Source of the DNA: a virus
Strand: one strand, 5' to 3'
Virus record (IMG/VR): IMGVR_UViG_3300018019_000005
Coordinates: 62,001-126,000 of that record
DNA: 64,000 bases
Shown: positions 1 through 7,975 of the stretch, piece by piece
Position numbering within the stretch: the stretch's first letter is position 1
How the letters are laid out: each line of letters opens with the position of its first letter
The notes under the pieces: model-generated
Seen by the model: only the letters and a program-made list of their open reading frames with translations
Told to the model about the DNA's origin: nothing
Databases searched by the model: none
Translations under genes and position numbers: made by a program

Positions 1-1
1 T

Positions 2-79
2 GAAGGCATACTGGTTTTGGGCAAGCACCAGTTGACCCTGAATCTCTGGCATGATTCCTCCGCAAGTTTTCTAAAGTAG
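2..79 (+). CDS. C-terminal end of a truncated upstream gene
   Basis: An open frame runs in from the left edge and stops at a TAG at 77-79, giving 25 residues ending SASFLK. It is the only frame open from the edge that reads like protein, so it is probably the tail of a gene lying mostly outside the window. Nothing can be said about function. Confidence 0.4.
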   Translation, partial: EGILVLGKHQLTLNLWHDSSASFLK

Positions 80-107
80 AGACCCGAGTACAAAGGGTCA
101 TCACAAG

Positions 108-377
108 ATGATACTCACTTTTGCGGATTATAACCGGTTTTTCTTTACGGCGGAGATGGTATTATGGGGTATGGTTCCTACACACGATGACATGTTCCGG
201 TATCTCGATAGTCTCAAAAGCCACGGGCAGAGCGTTCACGATAAAGACTCTCGTAAGTTGGCGACGATGTTTGCCACTACCCTACATTACCCACCAATGT
301 ATACGGATGCCCCAATCGTCGCTTATGCGCAATGGGCGGATGAGTGGAAAGAACAGACCAGAGTCGGCTGCGTTTGA
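108..377 (+). CDS. Hypothetical protein, 89 aa
   Basis: Unrecognised small acidic/aromatic protein. The ATG follows the preceding stop by 28 nt with only a weak ribosome binding site. An overlapping frame (121-510) is longer but has an unlikely composition, so this frame is preferred. It precedes the Nudix gene. Confidence 0.55.
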   Translation: MILTFADYNRFFFTAEMVLWGMVPTHDDMFRYLDSLKSHGQSVHDKDSRKLATMFATTLHYPPMYTDAPIVAYAQWADEWKEQTRVGCV

Positions 378-520
378 CGTATTATCGCTATGTGGAGGGA
401 TGCCCGCTGCACTCTTAACAAGCCCCTGTGGATGGTCATTCCACCCGAGGGCGTCCACATTTCCTGTCCTGTGCATCCGGGCGGTCATCACATTTTTGGT
501 TCGCCAATAATGTGGTAAAA

Positions 521-533
521 ACTGGTATTATGT
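521..533 (+). promoter_or_regulatory. Extended -10 promoter (TGGTATTAT), leaderless arrangement
   Basis: TG-G-TATTAT matches an extended -10 element and the recurrent motif of this window. The hexamer ends 5 nt before the Nudix ATG at 537, so a start site 6-7 nt downstream would put the ATG at the mRNA 5' end. Confidence 0.5.
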
Positions 534-536
534 ACC

Positions 537-1070
537 ATGGGCTTAACCACAGAGTTGGACTTTTCCATCAAGCGTACCAACAACTTGATTGGTGAACTGC
601 AAGAGTTGGTCACAAAGAAGTGGTATGTCGTCGGCTATATGTTCAGCCCCGATTTCTCCAAGATTGTTCTCATTCGCAAAAACCGGCCATCATGGCAATA
701 TGGGTTGCTCAACGGAGTGGGCGGGAAGGTAGAGAAAGATGAAGACCCCCTCGGTGCCATGAGCCGGGAATTTTTCGAGGAGACAGGGGTTTGGCACACC
801 GATTGGAAAACCATCTGCACCTTGGACTTCCCCGAAGCACGAGTGTGGTTCTTCTGGACCGTCAGTCCCGCCTATGACAAGGTAGCAACTCAAACTGATG
901 AAACCGTGGGCATCCACGTGGTACGGGACCTACAAGACTACACCGACTTAGTTCACAACGCCAACTGGATTATCGCCATGGCACTCTCATTCCAGCGGGG
1001 CGAGCGGGCAGACAGCTTTAACGTTAAGGAGATTTATAATGTTCGACCGGATGGGGAAGTTTCCTCCTGA
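537..1070 (+). CDS. Nudix hydrolase
   Basis: The Nudix box G-x5-E-x7-R-E-U-x-E-E-x-G-U is complete at residues 63-85 (E69, R77, E78, E81, E82), so a metal-dependent nucleoside diphosphate-X pyrophosphohydrolase is expected. The substrate is not predictable; dNTP or oxidised-nucleotide cleanup fits the nearby ThyX and dCMP deaminase genes. At 177 aa it has normal length. The ATG lacks a ribosome binding site and sits just after a -10-like element, suggesting a leaderless transcript. The 3' end overlaps the next gene by 32 nt. Confidence 0.85.
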   Translation: MGLTTELDFSIKRTNNLIGELQELVTKKWYVVGYMFSPDFSKIVLIRKNRPSWQYGLLNGVGGKVEKDEDPLGAMSREFFEETGVWHTDWKTICTLDFPEARVWFFWTVSPAYDKVATQTDETVGIHVVRDLQDYTDLVHNANWIIAMALSFQRGERADSFNVKEIYNVRPDGEVSS

Positions 1071-1911
1071 GTATCGGGAGACGAAGTACATGCTGGAACC
1101 CCTGCACGTCGGAGTTAGCCGTGTGTTTGTACAGGGTGATGAAGAGAATGACCGGCTTATTGAAGACCTCAACAAAATGCCGCAGGTCAAGAACACCCTG
1201 AAATTGCATACCCGGTTGGAACACACCATGCGAGCCATGGTGATGAACCTGACGGCGTGGATTCTCCGGGATAGCAACAAACATGAGACCGGAACCAAAA
1301 CGGTCACAGAAACTCTGGCGCTGCCAGAGACGTGGTGGGATATGTTGAAACAACATCCGAAGTTCCCCAAGTGGTTTGTCAAACGGTATCCACCCAAGGT
1401 TATCACCAAGAGCTTTGATTTCACGGTGAATTTTGAGAAGGAAGTTCGGGTGTGTCCGCACGCCGATATAGAATTCCGGGACCCTATGCACATGTACTTC
1501 ATGGCCTTTGAAACGCCCTCGGGTCCACTAAAAATTCCCCCGGAGGCGGTTGCTGCGGACGGCTTCATTCACGTTGAAGTCTACGGAGACACTACCTGCG
1601 ACCAGAAACGGCACCTACAGGGATTCAGCGGCGAGATGGTCATCTACCCGACCTTCAATCGTGCCCGAGTCAAGATTCTTCTTGAACATGCTGATAAGGC
1701 AATCCGTTGGTTGAACTCCCAGTCTGACCTTCACTATGAAATCGTGATGCCCGATGCGGTGAAGGCGAAGAAGGAAAAAGAAACCTTTCCCATACATGAC
1801 GGTGTCCCATGTCCCAAGTGCGGTGTAGGAACTGACACCAACGGGGATGGAGATTGTCTCTTCTGTGGCGGGCATAACATCAGTATGCGAAAGGACTTAC
1901 TCCCCAAGTAA
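1039..1911 (+). CDS. Hypothetical protein with C-terminal zinc ribbon, 290 aa
   Basis: The start is set by AAGGAG about 8 nt before the ATG, inside the end of the Nudix gene. Most of the protein is unrecognised; residues about 258-280 contain CPKCG and CLFCG, a CxxC...CxxC zinc ribbon. Role unknown; probably co-transcribed with the neighbouring nucleotide-metabolism genes. Confidence 0.75.
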   Translation: MFDRMGKFPPEYRETKYMLEPLHVGVSRVFVQGDEENDRLIEDLNKMPQVKNTLKLHTRLEHTMRAMVMNLTAWILRDSNKHETGTKTVTETLALPETWWDMLKQHPKFPKWFVKRYPPKVITKSFDFTVNFEKEVRVCPHADIEFRDPMHMYFMAFETPSGPLKIPPEAVAADGFIHVEVYGDTTCDQKRHLQGFSGEMVIYPTFNRARVKILLEHADKAIRWLNSQSDLHYEIVMPDAVKAKKEKETFPIHDGVPCPKCGVGTDTNGDGDCLFCGGHNISMRKDLLPK

Positions 1912-1952
1912 GTGAACGACGACTCGCCAGATAAGTAGGCGAACGGTGACAT

Positions 1953-2270
1953 ATGAAAAATATCAAGGTCAAAGAGTTAATTGAACGTCTAAAGCGGGTT
2001 AACCCCGAGGCGGACTTCCAAGTTATCGCCTTGAACTACCCGCAGGAATTTACATTCACTTGTAGCGGTGGGGACGGATGCAGCAATAAAGATTGCGACA
2101 GCTTTGGTCCAGACATCAGTATGCTCCACCGGGGTGACGGAACTTATATCCGGGGGCGGGGGGATGAGGTGGAACAACCGAAGACCTACACCCACGATGA
2201 GTTTGTAGACAAGATTGCCGCCACGCTGGAGGAAGTAGCCAAACAACTACCCACGGAAGAAACGTTTTGA
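1953..2270 (+). CDS. Hypothetical protein, 105 aa
   Basis: Unrecognised acidic protein. The N-terminal segment (KELIERLKRVNPEADF) resembles the short helix seen in many phage proteins of unknown role. Its TGA overlaps the TTG start of thyX, which implies translational coupling. Confidence 0.7.
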   Translation: MKNIKVKELIERLKRVNPEADFQVIALNYPQEFTFTCSGGDGCSNKDCDSFGPDISMLHRGDGTYIRGRGDEVEQPKTYTHDEFVDKIAATLEEVAKQLPTEETF

Positions 2271-2920
2271 TTATCCGACTGGCAGAGGTCCACATTGAGG
2301 AAGACTACGACGGCGAGAAGATTCTCCGTCAGATAGAGAAGTACGCTCGCAACTGTTACAAGTCCGAAGCCAAGACCACGGACATGGATGGCACGAAGGC
2401 GTTCGTGAAGAAACTTCTCCATACCCTCAAACATGAGGGCATTGCCGACCACCATATGATTACCGTGCGGGTAGTCTGTGACCGGGGCATAAGCCATGAA
2501 ATAGTCCGGCACCGCATCGCCGCTTATCTGCAAGAGTCTACCCGCTATTGCGATTATACCAAGGCGGGGCAGATTCAAGTCATCGACATCAAACAGTTCA
2601 TGACCTCGGCGCAGTTCGATGTCTGGACCTATGCCATGAACGAAGCGGAAAAAGCTTACAATGAGCTTCGCCGCTTGGGGGCACGCCCGGAGATTGCTCG
2701 GTCGGTCCTTCCCAACAGTCTCAAGACCGAAATCATCATGAGCCTGAACCTCACAAGTTGGCGAAACTTCTTCAAGAAGCGGGCCTGCAACGCCGGGGCG
2801 CACGTTCAGATGAAAGAGATTGCTGTACCACTACTCAAGGAGTTCCAGAGAGTCATTCCCGTGATTTTTGATGACTTGATACCAATAATCATGCCGGAGC
2901 GACCAAAGGAGACCAGTTAG
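2267..2920 (+). CDS. thyX: FAD-dependent thymidylate synthase ThyX
   Basis: ThyX converts dUMP to dTMP using methylenetetrahydrofolate, FAD and NAD(P)H. The signature RHRx7S is present at residues 81-91 (RHRIAAYLQES), followed by TRY, and the C-terminal part has the expected LPNSLKTE and W-RNFF segments. Length (217 aa) is typical. Translation starts at TTG overlapping the previous stop as TTGA, behind GGAAGAAA. It sits with dCMP deaminase and a Nudix protein in a dNTP-supply cluster; an HNH gene is inserted directly downstream. Confidence 0.95.
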   Translation: MIIRLAEVHIEEDYDGEKILRQIEKYARNCYKSEAKTTDMDGTKAFVKKLLHTLKHEGIADHHMITVRVVCDRGISHEIVRHRIAAYLQESTRYCDYTKAGQIQVIDIKQFMTSAQFDVWTYAMNEAEKAYNELRRLGARPEIARSVLPNSLKTEIIMSLNLTSWRNFFKKRACNAGAHVQMKEIAVPLLKEFQRVIPVIFDDLIPIIMPERPKETS

Positions 2921-2943
2921 TCTAAAGACCCCAGCACATTTGA

Positions 2944-2971
2944 CTATGCAATCCTTATACAGAAGGTATAG
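2944..2971 (+). promoter_or_regulatory. SD-sequestering hairpin with internal promoter-like sequence
   Basis: CTAT (2944) pairs with ATAG (2968), and CCTT (2953) pairs with AAGG (2963-2966), which is the ribosome binding site of the HNH gene at 2974. TTGACT lies just upstream and TTATAC in the loop. The layout matches several other endonuclease leaders here. Confidence 0.5.
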
Positions 2972-2973
2972 CA

Positions 2974-3627
2974 ATGAATTACCAGAAAATCTACTACCAG
3001 CTTATAGATAAAGCTAAGAACAGCCCTCTTGAGCTAAGTAGATATTATGAATCTCATCACATAATCCCCCAATCCTTGGGTGGTAGCTCTCGGAAAGACA
3101 ACTTGGTGTGGCTAACTGGAAAGCAGCACTTCATTGCTCACCGTCTTCTAGCCAAGTTTACCGAAGGTAGAAACCGATGTAAAATGATTCTGGCTTTGCA
3201 TAGATTTCTACATAGCAAGAACTGTGAGCTTCATATAAATTCTAGGGAGTACGAGTATATAAGGCAGCAAGCCGCCATTTCTATAAGTATCCTAAACACA
3301 GGCAGAAGGTTTTCTGATAGAGCAAAAGAGAATATGTCCACAGCACAGCGGGAAAGATACTCCTCTGTTCCTACTCATTGGAAGGGGCGACATCATAGTG
3401 ACAAGACCAAAGAGAAAATGCGGGAAGCCCAAGGGGGAGCACGTAACCCCCAGTTTGGGAAATCTCGGACCAAGGACGAAAAACTCAGAATATCTTCGGC
3501 ATTAAGGGGAAGAAAATTGTCTCCCGAACAAGTATTAGAAAGATGTTCTCGGCGTCATAGTCCTAAAAGCAGAAGAAAGATTAGCCAGAGCATAAAGGAG
3601 TGGCATGTTCAACGAAAAATGGGATAG
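2974..3627 (+). CDS. HNH homing endonuclease with NUMOD3-like repeats
   Basis: Residues about 25-55 contain the HNH core (ESHHIIPQSLGG, then DNLVWLT and HFIAH), the histidine/asparagine metal-finger nuclease. Downstream lie basic NUMOD3-like DNA-binding repeats (NPQFGKSRTKDEK, SALRGRKLS). It is more AT-rich than its neighbours and lies between thyX and the dCMP deaminase gene, whose start it overlaps by 23 nt: a typical free-standing homing gene. Confidence 0.85.
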   Translation: MNYQKIYYQLIDKAKNSPLELSRYYESHHIIPQSLGGSSRKDNLVWLTGKQHFIAHRLLAKFTEGRNRCKMILALHRFLHSKNCELHINSREYEYIRQQAAISISILNTGRRFSDRAKENMSTAQRERYSSVPTHWKGRHHSDKTKEKMREAQGGARNPQFGKSRTKDEKLRISSALRGRKLSPEQVLERCSRRHSPKSRRKISQSIKEWHVQRKMG

Positions 3628-4072
3628 GCGATTTTTAGAACTAGCAGCACACATAGCCTCATGGTCAAAAGATACAAGTACTAAGACGGGGGCGGTAATC
3701 GTGCGCCCGAACAAGTCTGTCGTGGGTGTGGGATTCAACGGCTTTCCGCAGGGAGCCAAGGATGACCCCGAGCTTTACGCTGACCGGACGTACAAATATG
3801 ACCACGTGGTTCACTGCGAAATCAACGCCCTGCTTTTCGCCAATAGACCGGTAAACGGGTGCGTTCTTTACATGTGGCCTTTCATGAGTTGCATCCGTTG
3901 TGCCGTGCAGATGGCACAGGCAGGCATCTTCCACTTTGTGGCCCCCAACCCATCCGCCGACGCTCTGACCCGCTGGACAGCTTCCTTCAATGCTACGAGG
4001 AAATTCCTCGGTGAGTGTAACCTCGGCTTGACCGAAATCGGGATGGCGGAAGATTATGTGAGGAAACCTTAA
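3605..4072 (+). CDS. dCMP (deoxycytidylate) deaminase family
   Basis: Zinc-dependent deaminase signature: H70-C-E72 followed by C96-x2-C99, the HxE...CxxC layout of the cytidine/dCMP deaminase fold (the family usually has HAE; here the middle residue is Cys). At 155 aa it has the size of phage dCMP deaminases, which make dUMP for thymidylate synthesis. This fits thyX just upstream. The start overlaps the end of the HNH gene; the HNH insertion has apparently supplied its upstream region. Confidence 0.85.
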   Translation: MFNEKWDRRFLELAAHIASWSKDTSTKTGAVIVRPNKSVVGVGFNGFPQGAKDDPELYADRTYKYDHVVHCEINALLFANRPVNGCVLYMWPFMSCIRCAVQMAQAGIFHFVAPNPSADALTRWTASFNATRKFLGECNLGLTEIGMAEDYVRKP

Positions 4073-4084
4073 CGGAGGTGGGTT

Positions 4085-4324
4085 TTGACTAAAGCGCAAG
4101 TGAGACTTAGCGAGATGACTCTCCGAAAGATAGCCTCGGGAGAGACGGTGACTATCCGCATAGCCGAGGTTGCGGAGCTTTCCGTATCTTTAGCCCCAGC
4201 GCCCGGCAGTCCCCCGCAGCCTCAGACCGCTGGTGAGCGGTTTGTAGACCAGATATTCGGAAAAGATGGGGGAGACTTCGGTGATTTGTTTTCAAGCCTT
4301 TTCGGAAAACACCCACCCAAATAA
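4085..4324 (+). CDS. Hypothetical protein, 79 aa
   Basis: Starts at TTG behind a strong CGGAGGTG. It has an N-terminal helical segment, a proline-rich linker (about residues 38-48) and an F-D-LF-SLFG-like tail (residues about 55-74) that looks like a short interaction peptide. Unrecognised. Confidence 0.65.
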   Translation: MTKAQVRLSEMTLRKIASGETVTIRIAEVAELSVSLAPAPGSPPQPQTAGERFVDQIFGKDGGDFGDLFSSLFGKHPPK

Positions 4325-4335
4325 CAGATTTTGGA

Positions 4336-4349
4336 CCCCTTATTAGGGG
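4336..4349 (+). promoter_or_regulatory. Small hairpin masking a ribosome binding site
   Basis: CCCCT-TATT-AGGGG forms a 5-bp stem whose 3' arm is the GGGGG Shine-Dalgarno of the gene at 4356. It could modulate translation; there is no T-run, so it is unlikely to be a terminator. Confidence 0.45.
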
Positions 4350-4355
4350 GAAATT

Positions 4356-4982
4356 ATGGATTTCATGTGGATTGACGAAGACCGGCTGGCTACCCTTTAC
4401 GAGGGAATGAGGATAATGGAGAGCCTCAGTCACGGAAAAGTGTGGGAGATGGAGATTTTCCTGTACGGCATGACCTCTGACCGGGGTGTCATCAGTGCCG
4501 CCAAGGAATCCATCATTGACCTTTTGGAGGAGTACTGGGACGAAGACGGTGAAACCACCCTTCGAGAGGAAGAGATTGCCCTGAACGAGGTTGCCATCGC
4601 TATCCACCTTAACTCCGACACCATCTACACTCTGTTGGGCAGGCACGGACTTGATGTCTATCAAATGGATTTCGCCTACCTTGGAAAAGAGGGAGAAGGG
4701 GTCCGGGTTACCTCTTTCAGCACCGGAGCCGGAAGCCGAACCCGGCTAATGTTCAGCGGTCTCAAAAACATCGTCCTTGCCGAGGGAGACATTCATCTGC
4801 GGGAATATTTGACCCAGCAGAAGACCGGCCAACCCATGACAATCAATAAGCGAGTGGAGAGGGGTCAATCCGCCGTGGCTCCCCCGACCCCCACGACTCC
4901 ACAGGCTCCTCCCACGGGTGGAACTCCTCCGGTACAAAACATTGCCAGTGTTGTGGAGAAATTCCTTGACCGCCGCCGCTGA
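4356..4982 (+). CDS. Hypothetical protein, 208 aa, Pro-rich C-terminal linker
   Basis: Unrecognised. The N-terminal two thirds are acidic and mixed alpha/beta; residues about 174-195 are a Pro/Thr/Gln linker, and the end (ASVVEKFLDRRR) is a short helix. The SD is GGGGG in a hairpin arm. Confidence 0.75.
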   Translation: MDFMWIDEDRLATLYEGMRIMESLSHGKVWEMEIFLYGMTSDRGVISAAKESIIDLLEEYWDEDGETTLREEEIALNEVAIAIHLNSDTIYTLLGRHGLDVYQMDFAYLGKEGEGVRVTSFSTGAGSRTRLMFSGLKNIVLAEGDIHLREYLTQQKTGQPMTINKRVERGQSAVAPPTPTTPQAPPTGGTPPVQNIASVVEKFLDRRR

Positions 4983-5292
4983 AATCCCGGATACTAAAAT
5001 TGGCATCGCTTCCGTGATGCCCAATCACGTCAAAGTGCAGCTTCGCTATTTGACCAAGGAAGCCAAGCACTTGAGAAGCTTTCTCTTATCAGGATACACC
5101 GGCATTGGGGCACCCTACATGGAAGAGGTGTGCATTCTCATGCCCCACATGAGGGTGTTTCCCGTGATAGAGTGCTTTTTACCCCCCTTCGAGACCCTCA
5201 AGCAAGAGGGAGTGGTCCCCGAGGATGCCGAACTGCAAAGCTACCGCATCCTTGACCATGATGAATTAACTCTCGCCTATATTTTAAGATAA
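4966..5292 (+). CDS. Hypothetical protein, 108 aa
   Basis: The frame is open from 4918, but the best start is TTG at 4966, 6 nt after GGAGA and overlapping the previous gene by 17 nt. No recognised domain. The sequence is compact and hydrophobic/acidic mixed (EEVCILMPHMRVFPVIECF). Next downstream is a GIY-YIG gene with its own leader. Confidence 0.6.
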   Translation: MTAAAEIPDTKIGIASVMPNHVKVQLRYLTKEAKHLRSFLLSGYTGIGAPYMEEVCILMPHMRVFPVIECFLPPFETLKQEGVVPEDAELQSYRILDHDELTLAYILR

Positions 5293-5300
5293 TGGAAAAA

Positions 5301-5335
5301 TGAACTTTCCAAAGTATTTATAGGAGTAGAGTTCA
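5301..5335 (+). promoter_or_regulatory. GIY-YIG leader: promoter-like loop inside SD-masking hairpin
   Basis: TGAACT (5301) pairs with AGTTCA (5330); the enclosed segment holds GTATTTAT and the AGGAG ribosome binding site. Nearly the same leader precedes the related gene at 61507, so it appears to travel with the endonuclease. Confidence 0.5.
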
Positions 5336-5337
5336 AA

Positions 5338-6186
5338 ATGTTCATTTATCTTATCGTTAATCATAAGACCGGCAAATATTATGTCGGTCAGCATAAGGGA
5401 AACAATCTTAGAAAGTATCTTCAAACCAAGTTATCCGCTGCTCGGCATCAGCACAATGGAAGTTCTCACCTTTTCAATGCAATGAGAAAATATCCACAGT
5501 CTTCTCTCTGGTCTATTTACGCCCTACGTTCCGATATCCAGAATAAAACAGAGCTTGACCAGACCGAAAGAGACTTTATTAAGTTCCTGCGGTCGCAGGA
5601 CCCTGAGTGTGGGTACAACATATGCCGGGGAGGAGAGGGATTTACAGGGCCGCATTCTGAGGAATGGAAGCAAAATCAAAGCAAAATGAAAATGGCTTGG
5701 CACAGAGACCCTAGAAATTCTGAAACTAAAAGACTTTCTAATATAAAAATTAGTGAAACCAAGAAATTAAATAGTAGACCAAAGATAAACAAGGTCTGTC
5801 CGGTGTGTGGTAAATCATTTTCTGTTTCATTTGGAAGGAAAGAAAAAATATACTGTTCACATTTGTGTTATTCTAAACAACCAAAAAACGAAGAAAGTGA
5901 AATAAAAAGGTTAAAAAGTCTTCGTAGAGCTATTCAATCCCCACAATGTTATACTAATAGGTCAAATGCACAACTCCTTAGACGCAAAAGAGAGAAAGAA
6001 CAAGGCATTAAACCTGTGATGCCCATCCGTATATTAATGCCAAAAAGGATAAAAAGACCATACCTTTTAACTCCTAAACATTTGGAAGCTTCAAAGAACC
6101 TAGGTAAAAGTAACTTAGGAAACCATCAACGTTGGCATATAAATCGAGGAATTTCAGTTTTAAGATGCCAACATTGTCAAATATGA
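5338..6186 (+). CDS. GIY-YIG homing endonuclease
   Basis: Residues 1-95 form a GIY-YIG nuclease domain (IYLIVN then KYYVGQ). Residues about 153-180 hold a CxxC...CxxxC zinc finger and the rest is a basic, AT-rich DNA-binding tail. The N-terminal 100 residues are closely similar to the proteins at 44747 and 61507, so these are paralogous mobile genes. It sits between two unrelated small genes and is clearly more AT-rich than they are. Confidence 0.9.
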   Translation: MFIYLIVNHKTGKYYVGQHKGNNLRKYLQTKLSAARHQHNGSSHLFNAMRKYPQSSLWSIYALRSDIQNKTELDQTERDFIKFLRSQDPECGYNICRGGEGFTGPHSEEWKQNQSKMKMAWHRDPRNSETKRLSNIKISETKKLNSRPKINKVCPVCGKSFSVSFGRKEKIYCSHLCYSKQPKNEESEIKRLKSLRRAIQSPQCYTNRSNAQLLRRKREKEQGIKPVMPIRILMPKRIKRPYLLTPKHLEASKNLGKSNLGNHQRWHINRGISVLRCQHCQI

Positions 6187-6229
6187 TTTAATTTTCCCAT
6201 AAAACTGAGTATTTTATATGGGAGGTCCT

Positions 6230-6433
6230 ATGGACAAGCCTGCATGTAAGCATTGTGCGCCAGCCGGTAGCTGTGATGGATACCGGCATATTACTTGCCC
6301 GGAATGCGGGTGCTACGTTTGCGCCGGATGCGGCAGCTATGACCCCCGACTATTGGCTCCCGAACCGACCAAGCACAAAGTTTGTCCGACCTGTAACGGG
6401 TCGGGGCTAGTTCCGGTACCCAAGGAGAGTTAA
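6230..6433 (+). CDS. Small multi-zinc protein, 67 aa
   Basis: Start chosen at 6230, 4 nt after GGAGG; an in-frame ATG at 6218 lies upstream of that site. Several CxxC pairs (CKHC, CPEC, CAGC) and a final CPTCNGSG, as in DnaJ-type zinc repeats, point to a small zinc-binding protein. Function unknown. Confidence 0.7.
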   Translation: MDKPACKHCAPAGSCDGYRHITCPECGCYVCAGCGSYDPRLLAPEPTKHKVCPTCNGSGLVPVPKES

Positions 6434-6705
6434 TGGCAACCCGCAAACATGACGCCTTAAACATGGAGACGTTGATTGACTTCGCCAAAGTCTTAGCAAA
6501 CTGGAAGAAATTCTGTGTGCAAAGCGTCTCCGTCGCCAACCCCAAGGGGGTGGAAGCCAAGCCATGGGAGCTTGGCGGGATGCAGTGGGAGTCTTTACAG
6601 ACTTACCATCTGATAGAGGCATTACAGGTGTCTCTCTGGAACCACATGAAGATGGTGGGTCAGATTCAAGAATTCAAAGCAAGGGGGAAGAGAAATGCTA
6701 AGTGA
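6433..6705 (+). CDS. Hypothetical protein, 90 aa
   Basis: Starts at the ATG overlapping the previous TAA (TAATG), with AAGGAGAG upstream. Helical, Trp-containing, unrecognised. Confidence 0.7.
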   Translation: MATRKHDALNMETLIDFAKVLANWKKFCVQSVSVANPKGVEAKPWELGGMQWESLQTYHLIEALQVSLWNHMKMVGQIQEFKARGKRNAK

Positions 6706-6808
6706 AACTGCCTTGGTTGTAATCTGTATCATCTTCGTGAGTGGAGAGTTCCAAAATGCTTCGAGCGCTGGCTCTGTACCTGTGCCTGATGCATCGGGAA
6801 CAGGTTAA
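6695..6808 (+). CDS. Possible small membrane peptide, 37 aa
   Basis: ATG behind GGGGGAAG opens a short frame with one hydrophobic stretch (ALVVICIIFVSG) and then a Ser/Gly/Pro tail. It overlaps both neighbours in other frames, so it is only a candidate. Confidence 0.3.
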   Translation: MLSETALVVICIIFVSGEFQNASSAGSVPVPDASGTG

Positions 6809-6953
6809 GTCCATCATCCAGCTTTCAGCAATGCAGCCCCCGGCTCCCATCGTCATCACCAAGGAAATGCTGGATGACCCCCGGCTCATGTGGGTAAAAG
6901 ACCTCCCACAGGTGAAAGAAGCCATAGGGAAAGCTGAGAAGAAATCAGAATAA
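6756..6953 (+). CDS. Hypothetical protein, 65 aa
   Basis: Start taken at ATG 6756 behind GGAGAG rather than the GTG at 6741. Starts hydrophobic (RALALYLCL) and ends basic. Unrecognised. Confidence 0.55.
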   Translation: MLRALALYLCLMHREQVKSIIQLSAMQPPAPIVITKEMLDDPRLMWVKDLPQVKEAIGKAEKKSE

Positions 6954-6969
6954 AGCAGTATCTATAAAC

Positions 6970-7890
6970 ATGGAACAATTCAAAAAAAGTGCCACAGCAG
7001 AGACTATATATTCCACTGGAGCACAACGAGACAGTCGTATAGGCAAGGGAGCATTTCACTGGATGCCCTGGACAGCCGTTAAGATGGTTTCTCGCATCTA
7101 TGAAATAGGTAACAAACAACGAGACCTTCTCTCAGGTGGAACAGGTAATGGAGACACCCGTAATTGGGAGAACGGGATGAAGATTGCGGATTTGCTTGAT
7201 AGCGCTATAAGGCATATAACCGCTCATTTAGAGGGTGACAGAAGTGAACCCCATCTTTCACAAGCTATGTGGAACCTGCTTAACGCCCTACAAACATCTA
7301 TATGGGTATACACCGGACAGAGGCCCCCAGAACTTAATAATCTCCCCGACCATATCCACCCTTGGAAGCCGGGAAATCCGTCTCCATGTCCGCTTAGTTC
7401 TCAAGAGATAGAGTGGCTAGAAACCTGGGGAATACAAAGGAACGAGTTTCCAGACCTTAATGACCCCGTACAAAGTGCTTCTCATCTCGCTGCCCTCGTA
7501 GATGGAGAAGGGACCATTTCAATCGTAAAAAGGGAAACAAAGCGCCGGGAGGCTTACCGTCTATCCATAAGGGTCTATAATACTTCAGAAACCCTCAAAA
7601 ATTACCTTGAGAAAAGATGGGGAGCGACTACGGTTAGAAGAAAAGGGCGAAGGAAAATCCACAAGGACTGCTATACGATGATATGGACGAGTTCAAAAGC
7701 TGAAGATATTCTTCGTAGGATATGGCCGTACTTAATCATCAAGACCGCCCAAGCAAACTTGGCAGTGGCTTTTCAAACTTTGGTAAAAAACATCAATCCT
7801 GGATGCAAAGGAATACCAGAAAAAACTCTGCAACAACTGCGGTTTATGAAGGAGGAGATAAATCGTATGAACGAAAAAGGACCCAAGTAA
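6970..7890 (+). CDS. DUF5664-like dATP/dGTP diphosphohydrolase fused to LAGLIDADG endonuclease
   Basis: Residues about 25-125 match the layout of phage DUF5664 (dATP/dGTP diphosphohydrolase) proteins: a GDTRNWENG segment, then AIRHITAHLEGD and PHLSQAMWNLL. Residues 173-181 (LAALVDGEG) begin a LAGLIDADG-type homing endonuclease domain that continues to about residue 285 (a second similar block near YLIIKTAQANLAVAF). No hydrolase sequence resumes after it, so it is a C-terminal fusion rather than an intein. The hydrolase would act in dNTP pool control. No PurZ-like gene is seen, so a modified-base genome is not implied. Confidence 0.7.
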   Translation: MEQFKKSATAETIYSTGAQRDSRIGKGAFHWMPWTAVKMVSRIYEIGNKQRDLLSGGTGNGDTRNWENGMKIADLLDSAIRHITAHLEGDRSEPHLSQAMWNLLNALQTSIWVYTGQRPPELNNLPDHIHPWKPGNPSPCPLSSQEIEWLETWGIQRNEFPDLNDPVQSASHLAALVDGEGTISIVKRETKRREAYRLSIRVYNTSETLKNYLEKRWGATTVRRKGRRKIHKDCYTMIWTSSKAEDILRRIWPYLIIKTAQANLAVAFQTLVKNINPGCKGIPEKTLQQLRFMKEEINRMNEKGPK

Positions 7891-7975
7891 ACCACCTACC
7901 GGAGTCCTTAGTATGGATGTTACTTTTAAAGATGAACGAGGGGCTGTGCATTAGGCTGCCTAAAGGAGGTGCTTA

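Noticed and set aside
121-510. A 129-residue open frame overlapping the 89-residue frame at 108-377
   Set aside because: Arg/Cys/Leu-rich out-of-frame composition and no ribosome binding site; it looks like a shadow of the first frame.
6970-7890. Intein in the dNTP hydrolase
   Set aside because: No hydrolase sequence resumes after the LAGLIDADG part and no Cys/Ser and His-Asn splice residues are evident.
6970-7890. Modified-base (Z) genome suggested by the diphosphohydrolase
   Set aside because: No PurZ-like or other required gene is visible in this window; the domain also occurs in phages with ordinary DNA.
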